A stretch of 64,000 nucleotides of DNA from Stygiobacter sp. RIFOXYC2_FULL_38_25 (GTDB lineage Bacteria > Bacteroidota > Ignavibacteria > Ignavibacteriales > Melioribacteraceae). Position 1 is the stretch's first letter; the number at the start of each line of letters is the position of its first letter. Positions 21,401 to 28,927 of the stretch are shown in pieces. The notes beneath the pieces are model-generated. The model did not search any database. It was given only the letters and a program-made list of their open reading frames with translations, and was not told where the DNA came from. The position numbers and the translations under genes were made by a program. Where the stretch lies: positions 1 through 64,000 of the forward strand of contig MHAZ01000004.1 of NCBI GenBank assembly GCA_001803165.1, given 5' to 3'.

Positions 21401-21534
21401 CAGCCTGAATTAGCATTTATGAAATTTACCGAAGTCAGATTATTTGTAGTGCCGCTATTTTGAGCCGACCACTGAGCTAACACTGATTGGCTAAATAACA
21501 CGGCTGCTGCTATTGTTAAGATGATGTTTTTCAT
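12406..21534 (-). CDS. Giant T9SS-exported repeat protein (3042 aa)
   Basis: Signal peptide (1-20), then YCF48-like units (~21-310, each GWAVG...ILKTTNGG). These are followed by about 20 tandem modules of 90-97 residues, opening with SPNGGE-x-W, then ITWTS, LEYS-x-NNG-x-SW and SWTVPN, and closing with VRISD...DQSNAVFTIY. They resemble the Ser-Thr-rich/Kre9-KNH Ig-like family. A second YCF48-type propeller block follows (~2190-2480), then one more degenerate Ig-like module, further propeller units, and a T9SS sorting module (NYPNPFNPTTTIKYELP, final KLLMIK). Modules 1-7 are nearly identical and later ones diverge steadily. The protein is probably a surface-displayed stalk or adhesin-like structure; no enzyme domain is visible. 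Ligand unknown. Confidence 0.88.
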   Translation of the reverse strand: MKNIILTIAAAVLFSQSVLAQWSAQNSGTTNNLTSVNFINANSGWAVGATGKIIYTANGGANWGTQTSGVTNQLNSVSFSGSLNGLIAGSGGKILMTSDGGLIWQTMNSGTTVDLFGVYSVSATTAIAVGDNGKIIKTIDGGFTWTSKVSGTTDVLWSVFFTDANTGWAVGGNYAFGRSTILKTINGGESWTAQTSPTTLWLYSVSFSDNQNGWAVGPNGTIIATTNGGTNWGLQPSGEINEWFYGCGAASGSNIWVGGSGGLIKATTNGGTNWSAQTSGITDALRSFSFVNATTGWAVGDAGKVLKYTPVPSGTITVTSPNGGESWKVGSSQNITWTSSSVTNVKIEYSVNNGTSWTQIIASTPAAAGAYAWTVPNSNTTQALVKVSDAADNTIKDQSNAVFTIYTPTIIVTSPNGGEEWKVGTNRNITWTSNNVSNVKLEYSVDSGSSWATIIASTAANTGSYIWTIPNSTTSTALVRVTDTSDNTVMDQSNSVFRIYNQTVSVLFPNGGENWKAGSSQTISWIGPNVPNVKLEYSIDNGTNWIQIAASVPTNISGSPNYYSWTVPNVNSTQALVRISDTLDNTLADQSNAVFTTYIPTLGLTSPNGGEEWKVGTSQNITWTSNNVSNVKLEYSVDSGSSWATIIASTAANTGSYSWTITNSTTSTALVRVTDTTDNTVKDQSNSVFRIYNQTISVLFPNGGENWKAGSSQTITWIATNVPNVKIEYSINNGSSWIQIAASVTSNIAGLPNYYLWTVPSVNTTQALVRISDITDNTIVDQSNAVFSIYIPTITLTSPNGGENWKGETTQSITWTSSNVTNVKLEYSTNNGSSWIQINASTAASTGSYSWVVANSNTSQALVRISDTSDNTLTDQSNAVFTIYTPTITLTSPNGGENWRLGKVQNITWTSTSVTNVKIEYTQNNGTSWTQIIENTPANSGSYSWTVPNFIINNCKVRISDVSDSNVKDESDLFFSIVRALVYVAYPNGGEKLLPNSVVDIRWSTDNVTNINIELSTDGGNIWTPLASNITSSSQRFSWTVPNSLSTNCKVRISDVEDPTINDVSDNVFTIYLPAVTLTSPNGGEKIAKNTRTTIKWISNYSTLLSIDYTIDGGLRWIRIGENLNASLGKYDWVVPDRISNNCLIRLTDQNQPLITDKSESPFSIQKGIVTLISPKGGEYLLAGNNYSISWTGINVSLVKVFYSIDNGGNWQLIDNASGSLVWNVPMVLTRLAKIKIEDAADELISAESDSVFSICHLNLLSPSGGESWPLNTNHKIKWESAYLSGPVKLEYSPDDANNWYTIANNINVADSSYLWNMNIQPGFNNKVRISSMLSTDVKAQSAANFTAYLLKLVSPQGGEKFREGDIVNVNWVSDTNIDHLKLDFSTDNGNNWNTISYLIRSSEKSYSWTVPNRFSNKCLIRISDNLNQNVSAISDSTFSIIRPEITIINPQADTFYTIGSAALIKWRSTDVQFVRLEYLFNNSWNWKIIDDSVDADLGEYNWHFPDTVASFRIRVSDINSSASYISNGTINSIRGSLQLKNPNGGDYLKTGSTVKIEWNSVLVDRINILIGFFENGNYRWTSIANLVEAGLKEFNWLIPNTIQGNVKIKIEDAANPNHYDESDSSFSLSRIRILAPIENQICKSGTNLNITWDNSIGKVKIDYSTDSGISWINIVSNYTLSRNTYSFYFQNIQSRNCLVRISDSTDTVISKKFTIYNKNYEVVFPSRTRVRPGSEIVIQWYCYEDVPLKIESVGLFNSSSPTTALERNYTARVAPYSYSFYIPTNTTVPSFSINVKKNCLFCDQATATISIIKLDLDPNLSGQILKSNSTFRINWASQNIDKVKLEYSTNGGSDWTTFADSIQSNLLKYDWTVPNIFSQDCLIRIIDKSDSEIYSLCRTPFAIVNAPFARFEKPIDRVGVRLEQNKIYSLKWKTSSIDTFNIEQSNDSGNSWSLLLPNVASTNDSISWQIANMPTNEAKLRIVDTGSNNKFESKSFSIISGPILRLTNLSDKIYLFAKQEHKITWVSKNLTTLKLEYRLKPSLPWEMINHSFRAADSGYCYWTPPDLATDSLEVKLTSLDFSYINHSIQNIKIVKRPLRIVSPNGFESYQANSRIEVSWINTNAGLIKIYISQDNGETWSLVANRVDGRKNKAVVWLPQLSSSRCLFKISSYDNSNVLDVSDTTFTIWQSSAYRWKKVSNNLRPNSETTVGNLTFLNNSTGLVNKYFSHVTVSITYTDVPNIGRVPSYTYSGTSEAQILQTRDGGFSWQPVLSFQDFTRFSLLTKIDDNSAIVIAKKDSTKTIYATNNEGDSWQAYPLPIDADIKKIVFNGTQDGWIFAEKNGLVSLYKSTDSGKHWTQISANIDIASADINDIKFLSSSVGWIVGKSGLIYKTQNGGINWVRINLSTNSNLSSIAFNGSLGLIVGSNGTRYKTIDSGNTWTQLSSGITVNLSDLQLISSLDVWAFGNNSSWQSTDGGSNWTNIQIPYEGNFYNLTNAGSGALYILGAARVGAEDKVYLYRYGDNFLKLVDPKDNDQIQQGISRSIKWDCGSLTGKVKIQLTNNNGLVYESGEINSSQKSFDYIPNQIGKQLEMKILDVADPLTCDSALVTVQRFDPNLSWVEIDSSGIIDLATFDQSTAYMRNKNGVYITNNSGANWSPASNNRNIVGHFFLNKHTFFILDAYREYIPPNPFYEPGFFENRFLYRYGNQGQILSTLYSYRNEVNTLINPVNSSIYFLNEQIGWLRMNAEYSTTLLSTRDGGATWQNSNIFPDKFVFINTQTGFNYNNSAVYRTTNGGVDWTDLGFSLSGINFKDIFFANVNTGWVVGSFYNSESSRKELLIISTTNGGGRWQQVQTEIPGEVESIHFINNVGYISVRINGSYSLYKSADGGQTWSLKLTNIKSSGMKVRCFSESLVYLYGDDIFAYSTNGGEFNGVRKIAEENPEMPAKFELFQNYPNPFNPTTTIKYELPTDSKVKINIYNILGEEVEQFVDEVQYAGHYSKVWNGKGLASGVYLLRIEAESVENRERFVKTMKLLMIK
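19411..20016 (-). repeat. Tandem two-module duplication, period 576 bp
   Basis: Within the giant gene, the same 30-bp stretch occurs at 19411-19440 and 19987-20016, an offset of 576 bp (192 codons, two Ig-like modules). The surrounding DNA is near-identical, with substitutions scattered, so a pair of modules has duplicated as a unit in frame rather than one at a time. At the protein level this shows as alternation of SPNGGEEWKVGT and FPNGGENWKAGSS units. Confidence 0.85.
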
Positions 21535-21548
21535 CTTACCCTCTTAAG

Positions 21549-21902
21549 TTAATTTTTGCTTATTACTTTTATGTATTCAGGAAGTTTATGGATATCCTCT
21601 TTCTTGAAGTATTGTATTGCACCTATTCTTTTTGTTTCAGTACGCATAAAATCATCATCATAGTTAGAGACAATTATTACTTTTGCTTTCGCGTCAATCC
21701 GCATAATCCTTTCTGTGGCTAACAATCCATTTAGTTTTTTCATTTTAATATCCATAAGCACCACATCCGGCTGATACTTTTGGTAAAACTCAACAGCCGA
21801 TAAACCATCGCTGCACTCATAAATTTCGTTTACAAAATCGGCAAGCATTTCTTTTATCATGTGCCGGACATTTACATTGTCATCAACAATTAGAATATTC
21901 AT
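21549..21902 (-). CDS. Single-domain response regulator receiver
   Basis: 117 residues, a bare CheY-like receiver. Acidic pair D7/D8, phosphoacceptor D51 in VVLMDIKMKKLNG, S79 (IIVSN) and lysine K100 near YFKK are all in place, so it should accept phosphate. No output domain. It lies just upstream of the giant T9SS gene (14-bp gap) and downstream of the kinase/NarL regulator pair, from which it is separated by ~120 bp. It may relay phosphate from the propeller kinase or another kinase; the partner is inferred from position only. Confidence 0.88.
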   Translation of the reverse strand: MNILIVDDNVNVRHMIKEMLADFVNEIYECSDGLSAVEFYQKYQPDVVLMDIKMKKLNGLLATERIMRIDAKAKVIIVSNYDDDFMRTETKRIGAIQYFKKEDIHKLPEYIKVISKN

Positions 21903-22023
21903 ATTGTGCTTTCATTTGCTGATTTAAGATCAAGAGCTGATGCTTTAGAACAAATAGGTAGGGGTACTCATTTTAAAAGTAGGACTACTTATACATATTA
22001 ATACAGAATAATTGGGTGCCTAA

Positions 22024-22674
22024 CTAGAGATTTGCTTTGTTTTGAATGGCGTACTTCATTAAAACATTAACACCGTGTAGATCGAGTTTAGCACAGATAT
22101 TAACCCGGTGGTTATCAATTGTTTTTCTGCTGACAAATAATTGATCTGCTATTTCCTGGCTGGTTTTACCATTGGCGATTAGCCTGAGTATAGTCTTCTC
22201 TGTAGAAGTAAGTTTTTCGATGCCGGTATTTTCAAGCGTTCCAAAGATGCCTCTCTGATTGGTAACAAAGTAATTAGAGAGTGCCGGACTAAAATAGAAA
22301 TCCTCTTTAGCTACTGCATGAATACAATCAATAATATCTTCTGCAGCGCTATCCTTCAACAAATAACCGGAGACATTTAACTCCATTGCACGCTTAAAGA
22401 TCTCGTGCTCATTATGCATAGTTAGAAAAATAACTTTCACTAGAGAATTACTTTTTCTTAACTCTCTTACAGTATCAAAGCCTGTTGTAATCGGCATGTT
22501 TATATCAAGAACAGCTATATCCGGAGAAACTCTTTTTATTAGATTAACTGCTTCCTCTCCATTGGCAGCTTGACCAAAAATTTCGATATCCTTTTCCAAT
22601 TCAATAATATCTACAAGCCCTTTCCGGAAAATCGGGTGGTCATCTGCAATAATCACTTTTATTTTTGATTTCAT
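22024..22674 (-). CDS. NarL/FixJ-family response regulator
   Basis: 216 residues. N-terminal receiver with acidic pocket D11/D12 and phosphoacceptor D57 (IAVLDINMP), and a C-terminal LuxR-type helix-turn-helix (~150-210, LTSTEKTILRLIANGKTSQEIADQL then VSRKTIDNHR). The ATG overlaps the stop of the sensor kinase gene by 4 bp (ATGA type), which indicates co-translation with its cognate kinase. DNA target not visible; local T9SS genes are plausible but unproven. Confidence 0.93.
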   Translation of the reverse strand: MKSKIKVIIADDHPIFRKGLVDIIELEKDIEIFGQAANGEEAVNLIKRVSPDIAVLDINMPITTGFDTVRELRKSNSLVKVIFLTMHNEHEIFKRAMELNVSGYLLKDSAAEDIIDCIHAVAKEDFYFSPALSNYFVTNQRGIFGTLENTGIEKLTSTEKTILRLIANGKTSQEIADQLFVSRKTIDNHRVNICAKLDLHGVNVLMKYAIQNKANL

Positions 22675-25600
22675 TTGGGGATTAACACTTTAATTGTAGT
22701 TCCGGTTTTATTGTTACTCTCTATTTCAAAGTTACCATTTAATGCTATTGACCGCTCTTGCATAGTACGCAAACCGAGTCCCACATGTTCACTCGATTTT
22801 TCCATACCGCTGATACCAATTCCATCATCACTTATTACAAGTTGAATTTTATTCCCGACATAGCTGAGTGAAATAACTACATTTTTTGCTTGTGAGTGTT
22901 TAATAGTATTAGTTATAGCCTCTTGCACTATTCTAAAGAGATTAATGCTTTCATCAAGATTCAGATACCGGTCAATGTTTTCAATAAAATCGTGAAAAAC
23001 AATTTCACCGGATTCTTTTATTCTGCTAACCAAACTTTGAATAGCAATTGTTACACCTAATTCTTCAATCTGATAAGGGTGTAAATCTCTGGAAATTTGC
23101 CTTATATCTTTGATAGACTCCTTAATAGTTTCGGAAATATTATTCAAATGTCTTTGAGCATCGGCGGGTTTCTTTAACCCCATCTGTGTCAAGTTACTCA
23201 CTATTAAAAGATTTTGCCCAACTCCGTCATGTAATTCAGCAGCAAGACGTTTTCTTTCACCTTCTTGTGCGGCAATTAATTTTCTAGAAAACAAAATCTG
23301 CCTCTCGGTTTCCTTTTTAAATCGTTTCACTCTTCGGGAATAAATCCATAAAATTATCCCGGTAAAAGAAGAAATAAATATTAAACGAAACCATGTTGTT
23401 GCCCAGAATGGAGGAAGAATTGTAATGGCAATAATAATTCCCTTTTCACTCCAAACTCCATCACCATTTGTAGTCTTTACTTTTAATAAGTACTCACCGG
23501 GGTCAACATTAGTATATGCCGCATATCTTCGTTTACCGGAATGAATCCATTCTTTATCGTAGCCATCCAGCATATAAGCATATTCATTAGCCGAGTTTGA
23601 TAAATCCAAAACAGAAAATTCAAAAGAGAAATAATTATCGTGATATTTCAGAATTATCTCCTCTCCATCATAATGTACCTTGTTAGGATACTTTACTTCA
23701 TCGTACACTTTGAAATTTGTTACAGCTAATTTCGGGGTATTAGTATTGCTGTAAATACTGTCGGGATTGAAAAACAATAAGCCCTCTATGCCTCCAAAAT
23801 ATAAATTTCCATGTTTGTCCGAGGTAAAGGCTCCGGTATTAAATTCGTACGTTGGAATACCATCGTTTAACTCATAGTTCTTAATATTCTTACTCTTAGT
23901 ATTAAAGCGTGCAATTCCGTAATTAGTTGAGAGCCATAGATTATTTTTACGGTCTCTTAATATTCCATAGATGACATTATTCGGCAGCCCATCGTTCTGG
24001 GTGAAGGAGGCAAATCGTTTTTTCATAGGATTAAATTTTATCAATCCGTCTCCTAACGTGCCTAGCCAAAAGGTTGAATCATTTTCTATATTAAACGAAT
24101 ACAAAACACTTTGAGTTGAGAAGTTGTCTTTAGTATCAGAAAAGAAACGTTGATAATCTCCGGTAATTTTATCGTATACAACCAAACCTGAAGCTGCTGC
24201 CATCCACAATTTTCCATGTCGTTCTTCTTCAATTTGAAAAATGACAACATCCTTTTTTGCATCCGGATTTTTATTCGTAAAAGTGTGGTTGTGAAAATTG
24301 CCGTTCTTAATATCAAAACTAAATAATCCAAGTCCGTAAGTGCCAAACCAGAGCGTGTCGCTGTTGCCCGGATAAATACATCTTATAGAGAAAACCGGTA
24401 GAGTTTCTTTTGTTCCTAATTTATTAATAAATCTCTCGAATGAATCCTTTTCTTTATTATACTTAGCTAAACCCCTTTGGGTGCCAAACCAGATATTCCC
24501 TTTTTTGTCTTCTGTGATAGTCCAAACTTTATTATCGTTAATAGAAGTTTCATCGCCGGGACGATTAAAATATTTAGTAACAACTTTGGATTTGGCAGAA
24601 ATTCTATTCAAGCCGTTATCAGTCCCTATCCATAAGTTGTTTTCTCTATCTTTATAAATAGATCGTATGGAATAATCGCTTAGGTACTGACGATTTTCTC
24701 TTTTTGTATAGCTGTTGAAGTTAGGTCTGTTTTTAATCCACTTAATTACGCCGCTTGTTGAAGTACCAAACCAATAATTACCATTAACATCTTCATAAAC
24801 ACACATGATGTTTTTCTCTTCAGCCACCGGATTTGATTTGGAAGCAATAAAAATTTTCGAGAAGGACTTTTGGGAAGCATTAAAAACATTTACTCCATTC
24901 CCTTCAGTGACAATCCAGATTCTGCTATCTCTATCACGGTAAAGTGATAAAATATTATTTCCACTTATTGAATTAATATGCGACGAATTGTTTTTATAAA
25001 TAGAAATCTCGTTAGTAGATGTGTTGAGAACATTGAGTCCATTTGTAGTGCCGATGATTATATTCCCGTTGTTATCTGAGCACAAAGCTGAGATGTAATT
25101 TGAGCTAAGTCCGCCTCTATTCACTTGCTTTTTTGATATGTATTCAAATTTCCCCGTCGCGATGTTGTACTTGTTAATTCCCGAACTAAAGGTGCCTATC
25201 CAAATATTACCAGATTCATCTTCACATAACGAAGTAATATAATTATCGTTGATTGAATTATGTGCTTGGGAATTTTTCATATATCTGACAGACTTGCCTC
25301 TACTTATTTTTAGTAAACCGGAATAGTAATCACCAATCCAAAGAGTACCATCCATGGCAATTAGAATAGATGATACCGAACCAACAGTATTTACATTATT
25401 GATTGTGTCTTTAATGGTTAGCTTACTAAAGTGATTTAACCTTGGGTCATAAATAGACACACCGTTAATTGTACCAATAAATATTTTACCATCCTTATCT
25501 TCTGTAATACATGAAATGTAGTTACCGGCTACAGAATTGTTATTCTTTGGTTCTCTTCTAAATTTAGCGAATTGATATCCATCGAACCGGTTCAATCCGT

Positions 25601-25763
25601 CTTGCGTTCCCATCCACATAAAACCATTTCTCTCTTGTAGTAAGCATCTCACATTAGCTTGGGATAAACCTTCGCCAAGAGAATAATATTCAAACTGTGC
25701 TTGTGTTTTTGCGCTGATAATTAATAGAAGTGTTATAATTAATATTTTGAGAGGGTTCTTCAT
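22671..25763 (-). CDS. Two-component propeller sensor histidine kinase
   Basis: About 1030 residues; the ATG at 25763 is preferred because it starts the signal peptide MKNPLKILIITLLLIISA, while 25790 would add nine residues in front of it. Periplasmic part: roughly a dozen two-component-regulator propeller repeats (IWIGT...GLNRF) forming two propellers (~25-680), then a Y_Y_Y domain (~690-775, YAYMLDGYDKEWI...YTNVDPGEYLL). One membrane helix follows (~790-810), then HisKA_3 with the phosphoacceptor histidine in AAELHDGVGQN and a HATPase_c domain (EAITNTIKHS, DDGIGI, HVGLGLRTM). The overall order matches the hybrid-propeller sensors of Bacteroidota, except that the regulator is a separate protein encoded immediately downstream. 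Confidence 0.93.
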   Translation of the reverse strand: MKNPLKILIITLLLIISAKTQAQFEYYSLGEGLSQANVRCLLQERNGFMWMGTQDGLNRFDGYQFAKFRREPKNNNSVAGNYISCITEDKDGKIFIGTINGVSIYDPRLNHFSKLTIKDTINNVNTVGSVSSILIAMDGTLWIGDYYSGLLKISRGKSVRYMKNSQAHNSINDNYITSLCEDESGNIWIGTFSSGINKYNIATGKFEYISKKQVNRGGLSSNYISALCSDNNGNIIIGTTNGLNVLNTSTNEISIYKNNSSHINSISGNNILSLYRDRDSRIWIVTEGNGVNVFNASQKSFSKIFIASKSNPVAEEKNIMCVYEDVNGNYWFGTSTSGVIKWIKNRPNFNSYTKRENRQYLSDYSIRSIYKDRENNLWIGTDNGLNRISAKSKVVTKYFNRPGDETSINDNKVWTITEDKKGNIWFGTQRGLAKYNKEKDSFERFINKLGTKETLPVFSIRCIYPGNSDTLWFGTYGLGLFSFDIKNGNFHNHTFTNKNPDAKKDVVIFQIEEERHGKLWMAAASGLVVYDKITGDYQRFFSDTKDNFSTQSVLYSFNIENDSTFWLGTLGDGLIKFNPMKKRFASFTQNDGLPNNVIYGILRDRKNNLWLSTNYGIARFNTKSKNIKNYELNDGIPTYEFNTGAFTSDKHGNLYFGGIEGLLFFNPDSIYSNTNTPKLAVTNFKVYDEVKYPNKVHYDGEEIILKYHDNYFSFEFSVLDLSNSANEYAYMLDGYDKEWIHSGKRRYAAYTNVDPGEYLLKVKTTNGDGVWSEKGIIIAITILPPFWATTWFRLIFISSFTGIILWIYSRRVKRFKKETERQILFSRKLIAAQEGERKRLAAELHDGVGQNLLIVSNLTQMGLKKPADAQRHLNNISETIKESIKDIRQISRDLHPYQIEELGVTIAIQSLVSRIKESGEIVFHDFIENIDRYLNLDESINLFRIVQEAITNTIKHSQAKNVVISLSYVGNKIQLVISDDGIGISGMEKSSEHVGLGLRTMQERSIALNGNFEIESNNKTGTTIKVLIPK

Positions 25764-25900
25764 TTTTGAAGTTATTCTCGACTCATACATTTTTCATATT
25801 TATAGTAATAAAATTTTATGCAAAGCGAAACTTCTCGAATCTGATGCAATATATTTTAATTCACGAATTCTAGGTTAGTAACTGAAACTGGCAATAAAAA

Positions 25901-25925
25901 AGCCGCTCAGAAATCTAAAGCGGCT
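25901..25925 (-). terminator. Rho-independent terminator of the S9 peptidase gene
   Basis: Stem AGCCGCT/AGCGGCT with an 11-nt loop, followed on the minus strand by a T run, 25 bp after the peptidase stop codon. It is identical over 25 bp to the hairpin near 10.03 kb. Confidence 0.85.
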
Positions 25926-25949
25926 TTTAACAATCTATCTTCAAAATTT

Positions 25950-27998
25950 TTACTGAGCATTCCTTACCATCTTTTTGCTATCCCACGGTGCCGCATCACC
26001 GCCGAGATATTTATGGAACCATTCCAGATGTGCATTATAGTAAAGAGGCATAGATTTTAAACCACTAGGCCAGTGTCCATCATTTTTGAAAATGATTAAC
26101 CTGCTGTCTATTCCTTTAGTTTGCAACACAGTAAAATATCTTAAGCTATTCAAGTAGGTTACACGGTAATCTCTTTCGCCGGTTATTATTAGTGTTGGTG
26201 TTGTGAAGTTGGAAGAATATTCACTTGGAGACATTGTTTGAAAATTTTTTCTACCTAAATCCCAATTTGAAAACCATTGCTCTTCCGTATCTTCCTTAAA
26301 CTGATTCAAATCATAAATTCCCATCATTGAAGCCAAACATTTGTACCGTTTGGTTTTGGCTTGCAGTAAATTCATGAAGTAGCCACCGTAAGACCAGCCC
26401 ATTGCGCCAATTCTATCTTTATCAACGTACGGCAAAGTTTCTAAATAGTCCGTTACCTTCATAATATCTTCATAGACTTTTCCATCCCAATCATTCGAGA
26501 TTGCTGCAGTGTATTTTTGTCCGTATCCGGTGGAGCCATGCGGATTCGGATAAACAACTATGTAACCGGCACCAGGATAAACTTGCCAATCGCCGCGGAA
26601 TGAATCCATCCATTGCATCTGCGGTCCGCCATGAACATTGATAACAACAGGATATTTTTTTGCCGGATCAAAACCATGTGGTTTAACAATAAATACATGA
26701 ACCGGAGCTCCCCCAGCACCTTTTACCCAAACTTTCTCTGAAGGACGAACATCAATACTATCGGTAAATTCTTTATTGAAGGAAGTAATGTCTTTCATTT
26801 CTTTTTTGGAAAAATCGTATCGGGCTAATTCAACCGGCTTGTGAGTAAAAGTGTAAGAAAAAACTGCGTAATCGTTTTTCGGGGACACATCAAAACTTGA
26901 TACCGGTACATTCTCTATAAGCTTTTCGATTTTGAAATCAGCAATGCTAATTTTATATAATGGCTGATAACCTTTCTCCTGTACCGTAAAGTAAATTGCT
27001 TTCGAATCTTTCGACCAGTTGAATTCATTTACCCAATTGTCAATTGATTCGGTAAGAATTTTATTCTCTCCTTTTTCTCTATCATAGATTGCTAATCTAA
27101 CTTTGTCCGATTCATATGTGGGAATTGTCTGTGTTAAGTAAGCTATAAACTTCCCATCGGGAGAATATCTTGGATCGGTATCTGAGCCTTGATTCTTCGA
27201 AGTAACATTCTTCAAACCGGTTCCGTCAATGTTTACTGTCCAAACATCATTATTGGTAGATTTCTCGGGATGCTTAACTCTCTTTGAGTCAAATGCAATT
27301 TCTTTATCATCTGGAGAAAATGAATAATTGCTGCTTCCGCCCGGAGCGAACGAAGGAGAATTTATATAACCGGGTGTTAGGTCAATTACTTTTTTTGTGA
27401 GTACATCGTACAACAATACATGAGAATACTGTCCATCTTCATATTCTGTCCAGTGTCTTACAAACAAACTGTCTGCCAAATGAGCTTGTATCGGTCCGCC
27501 TTCTGATGAATTGGAAATTTTTTGATTGCAGTCTGCATCGGCGCCGCATTCCGGATAAACCATGGCTGTGAAAAGGAATTTATTTCCATCACTTGATAAT
27601 TTTGGCGATGAAACACCCAAGGCATAATTCGTAATTTGAATTGGATCGCCCCCTTCTAATGACATGTAATATACTTGCTCAGATCCGCTTCGAGTTGAAT
27701 TAAAATAAATTCCCTTACCATCTTTACTCCAAATCGGGCTGTAGCTTGCAGATGTTGGGGTAGTCATTTGTCTTTGGTTCGATCCGTCTGAATTCATTAC
27801 ATAAATGCTTGTGCTACTCTTTGTTTTTTTTAGATCCGGAACAGAGACAACGAAAGCAATTTTTTCTCCCGAAGGAGATAGCACAGCCGAGCTTACACTT
27901 TTGATTTTATAAAGTTCTTCGATTGTAAATGGTTTCTTTTGCGAGAATACATTTGTAACAGCAATAAATATTGCAAAAGTTACTAATAGTCTTTTCAC
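25950..27998 (-). CDS. S9 family prolyl oligopeptidase-type serine peptidase
   Basis: 682 residues with a signal peptide (1-19, VTNVFSQ), so exported to the periplasm. Residues ~25-400 form a WD40/PD40-like propeller (SPSGEKIAFVVS, SPIWSKDGKGIYF, SPDGKFIAYL). The C-terminal alpha/beta-hydrolase carries S536 in GWSYGG, D610 in GERDYRV and H642 in NDGHWP, a complete triad. It belongs to the acylaminoacyl-peptidase/dipeptidyl-peptidase-like group and should cleave short peptides after the propeller filters substrate size. Transcribed alone, with a terminator right after it. Exact specificity (dipeptide release or acyl-peptide release) cannot be read. Confidence 0.93.
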   Translation of the reverse strand: MKRLLVTFAIFIAVTNVFSQKKPFTIEELYKIKSVSSAVLSPSGEKIAFVVSVPDLKKTKSSTSIYVMNSDGSNQRQMTTPTSASYSPIWSKDGKGIYFNSTRSGSEQVYYMSLEGGDPIQITNYALGVSSPKLSSDGNKFLFTAMVYPECGADADCNQKISNSSEGGPIQAHLADSLFVRHWTEYEDGQYSHVLLYDVLTKKVIDLTPGYINSPSFAPGGSSNYSFSPDDKEIAFDSKRVKHPEKSTNNDVWTVNIDGTGLKNVTSKNQGSDTDPRYSPDGKFIAYLTQTIPTYESDKVRLAIYDREKGENKILTESIDNWVNEFNWSKDSKAIYFTVQEKGYQPLYKISIADFKIEKLIENVPVSSFDVSPKNDYAVFSYTFTHKPVELARYDFSKKEMKDITSFNKEFTDSIDVRPSEKVWVKGAGGAPVHVFIVKPHGFDPAKKYPVVINVHGGPQMQWMDSFRGDWQVYPGAGYIVVYPNPHGSTGYGQKYTAAISNDWDGKVYEDIMKVTDYLETLPYVDKDRIGAMGWSYGGYFMNLLQAKTKRYKCLASMMGIYDLNQFKEDTEEQWFSNWDLGRKNFQTMSPSEYSSNFTTPTLIITGERDYRVTYLNSLRYFTVLQTKGIDSRLIIFKNDGHWPSGLKSMPLYYNAHLEWFHKYLGGDAAPWDSKKMVRNAQ

Positions 27999-28036
27999 GT
28001 TTGTCTCTCTTTTCTTCTAATTTATAAAGCTACTAA

Positions 28037-28927
28037 CTATGAATTTCTAATCTTATGGACCAACTCAATTGAAGGTCTTGCATCTTCAATACCTAGTCCA
28101 TTACCATTCAGTATTTCTTCATATACTTTTGTATGTAAATCAGTAAACCCTTCTGAGAATTCAATCCTTTCGCCGCTTACTTCTAAAGTGCGAAGTGTTT
28201 TTTGAACAGAATCTTTCGGTAGATCGTTGTAATCAACAGATAAAAACCAATCAACCTCAGCATGTTCAAGAATTAATCTCCCTTTCATTTTATCTCTACT
28301 TTTCAGTTCTACTTTACAATCTAGGACTGAGCCAAACAACCATATCAACAAATCAAATAAATGAATACCAATGTTTGTAGCTAACCCGCCGGATTTGCTC
28401 TCATCACCTTTCCATGAATAATGATACCATTTGCCCCGCGGTGTTATATATGCGAGCTTTACTCTATGAGTAGAAGTAGAATTTGATAGTTGCGCTTTAA
28501 GTTTCAGAAGTTCGGGATGGTACCTTAGCTGCATAACTGTTTTAATTGAGTTGTTGTGTTTCGCTTCTAGCTCGGCAAGCAGATCAAGATTTGATGGGAA
28601 AAGGACTAGGGGTTTTTCGCAAATTACATTTATGTTATTTGAAAGAGCAAGACGGATATGTGTATCGTGAAGATAGTTCGGCGAACAAATAGTAAGATAA
28701 TCCAATTTATCTTTTTCAACTGAAGATCTTTTTGCTATTTCTCTTTCAAATCTTTCCAGATTTGAAAAATACTCTGCCCCCGGAAAGTATTGATCAATTA
28801 TCCCTACCGAATCATTTGGATCAAAACATATTTCCAGCTCATTGCCGGTATCTTTAATTGCTTTTAAATGACGGGGAGCTACATATCCGCCTACTCCAAT
28901 TAATCCGAATTTTTTTAATTGCAACAA
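28037..28927 (-). CDS. Gfo/Idh/MocA-family oxidoreductase (WlbA-like)
   Basis: 296 residues. N-terminal Rossmann fold (FGLIGVGGYVAPRHLKAI) with the family signature NVICEKPLVL around residue 100 and a C-terminal dimerisation/substrate domain (GGLATNIGIHLFDLLIWLFG, with the expected D/H). The start GVGGYVAPRHLKAI is typical of the WlbA/WbpB subgroup, which oxidises UDP-N-acetylglucosaminuronic acid at C3 in the synthesis of di-acetamido uronic sugars. At ~296 residues it is at the short end for the family (usually 310-340). No sugar-nucleotide biosynthesis genes lie next to it in this window, so the pathway assignment is inference. Confidence 0.85.
   Translation of the reverse strand: MLQLKKFGLIGVGGYVAPRHLKAIKDTGNELEICFDPNDSVGIIDQYFPGAEYFSNLERFEREIAKRSSVEKDKLDYLTICSPNYLHDTHIRLALSNNINVICEKPLVLFPSNLDLLAELEAKHNNSIKTVMQLRYHPELLKLKAQLSNSTSTHRVKLAYITPRGKWYHYSWKGDESKSGGLATNIGIHLFDLLIWLFGSVLDCKVELKSRDKMKGRLILEHAEVDWFLSVDYNDLPKDSVQKTLRTLEVSGERIEFSEGFTDLHTKVYEEILNGNGLGIEDARPSIELVHKIRNS

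Noticed and set aside
12406-21534. CRISPR-like regular repeats
   Set aside because: The periodicity is 270-290 bp (576 bp for pairs), coding and diverging; no short direct repeats with unique spacers are present here or elsewhere in the window.
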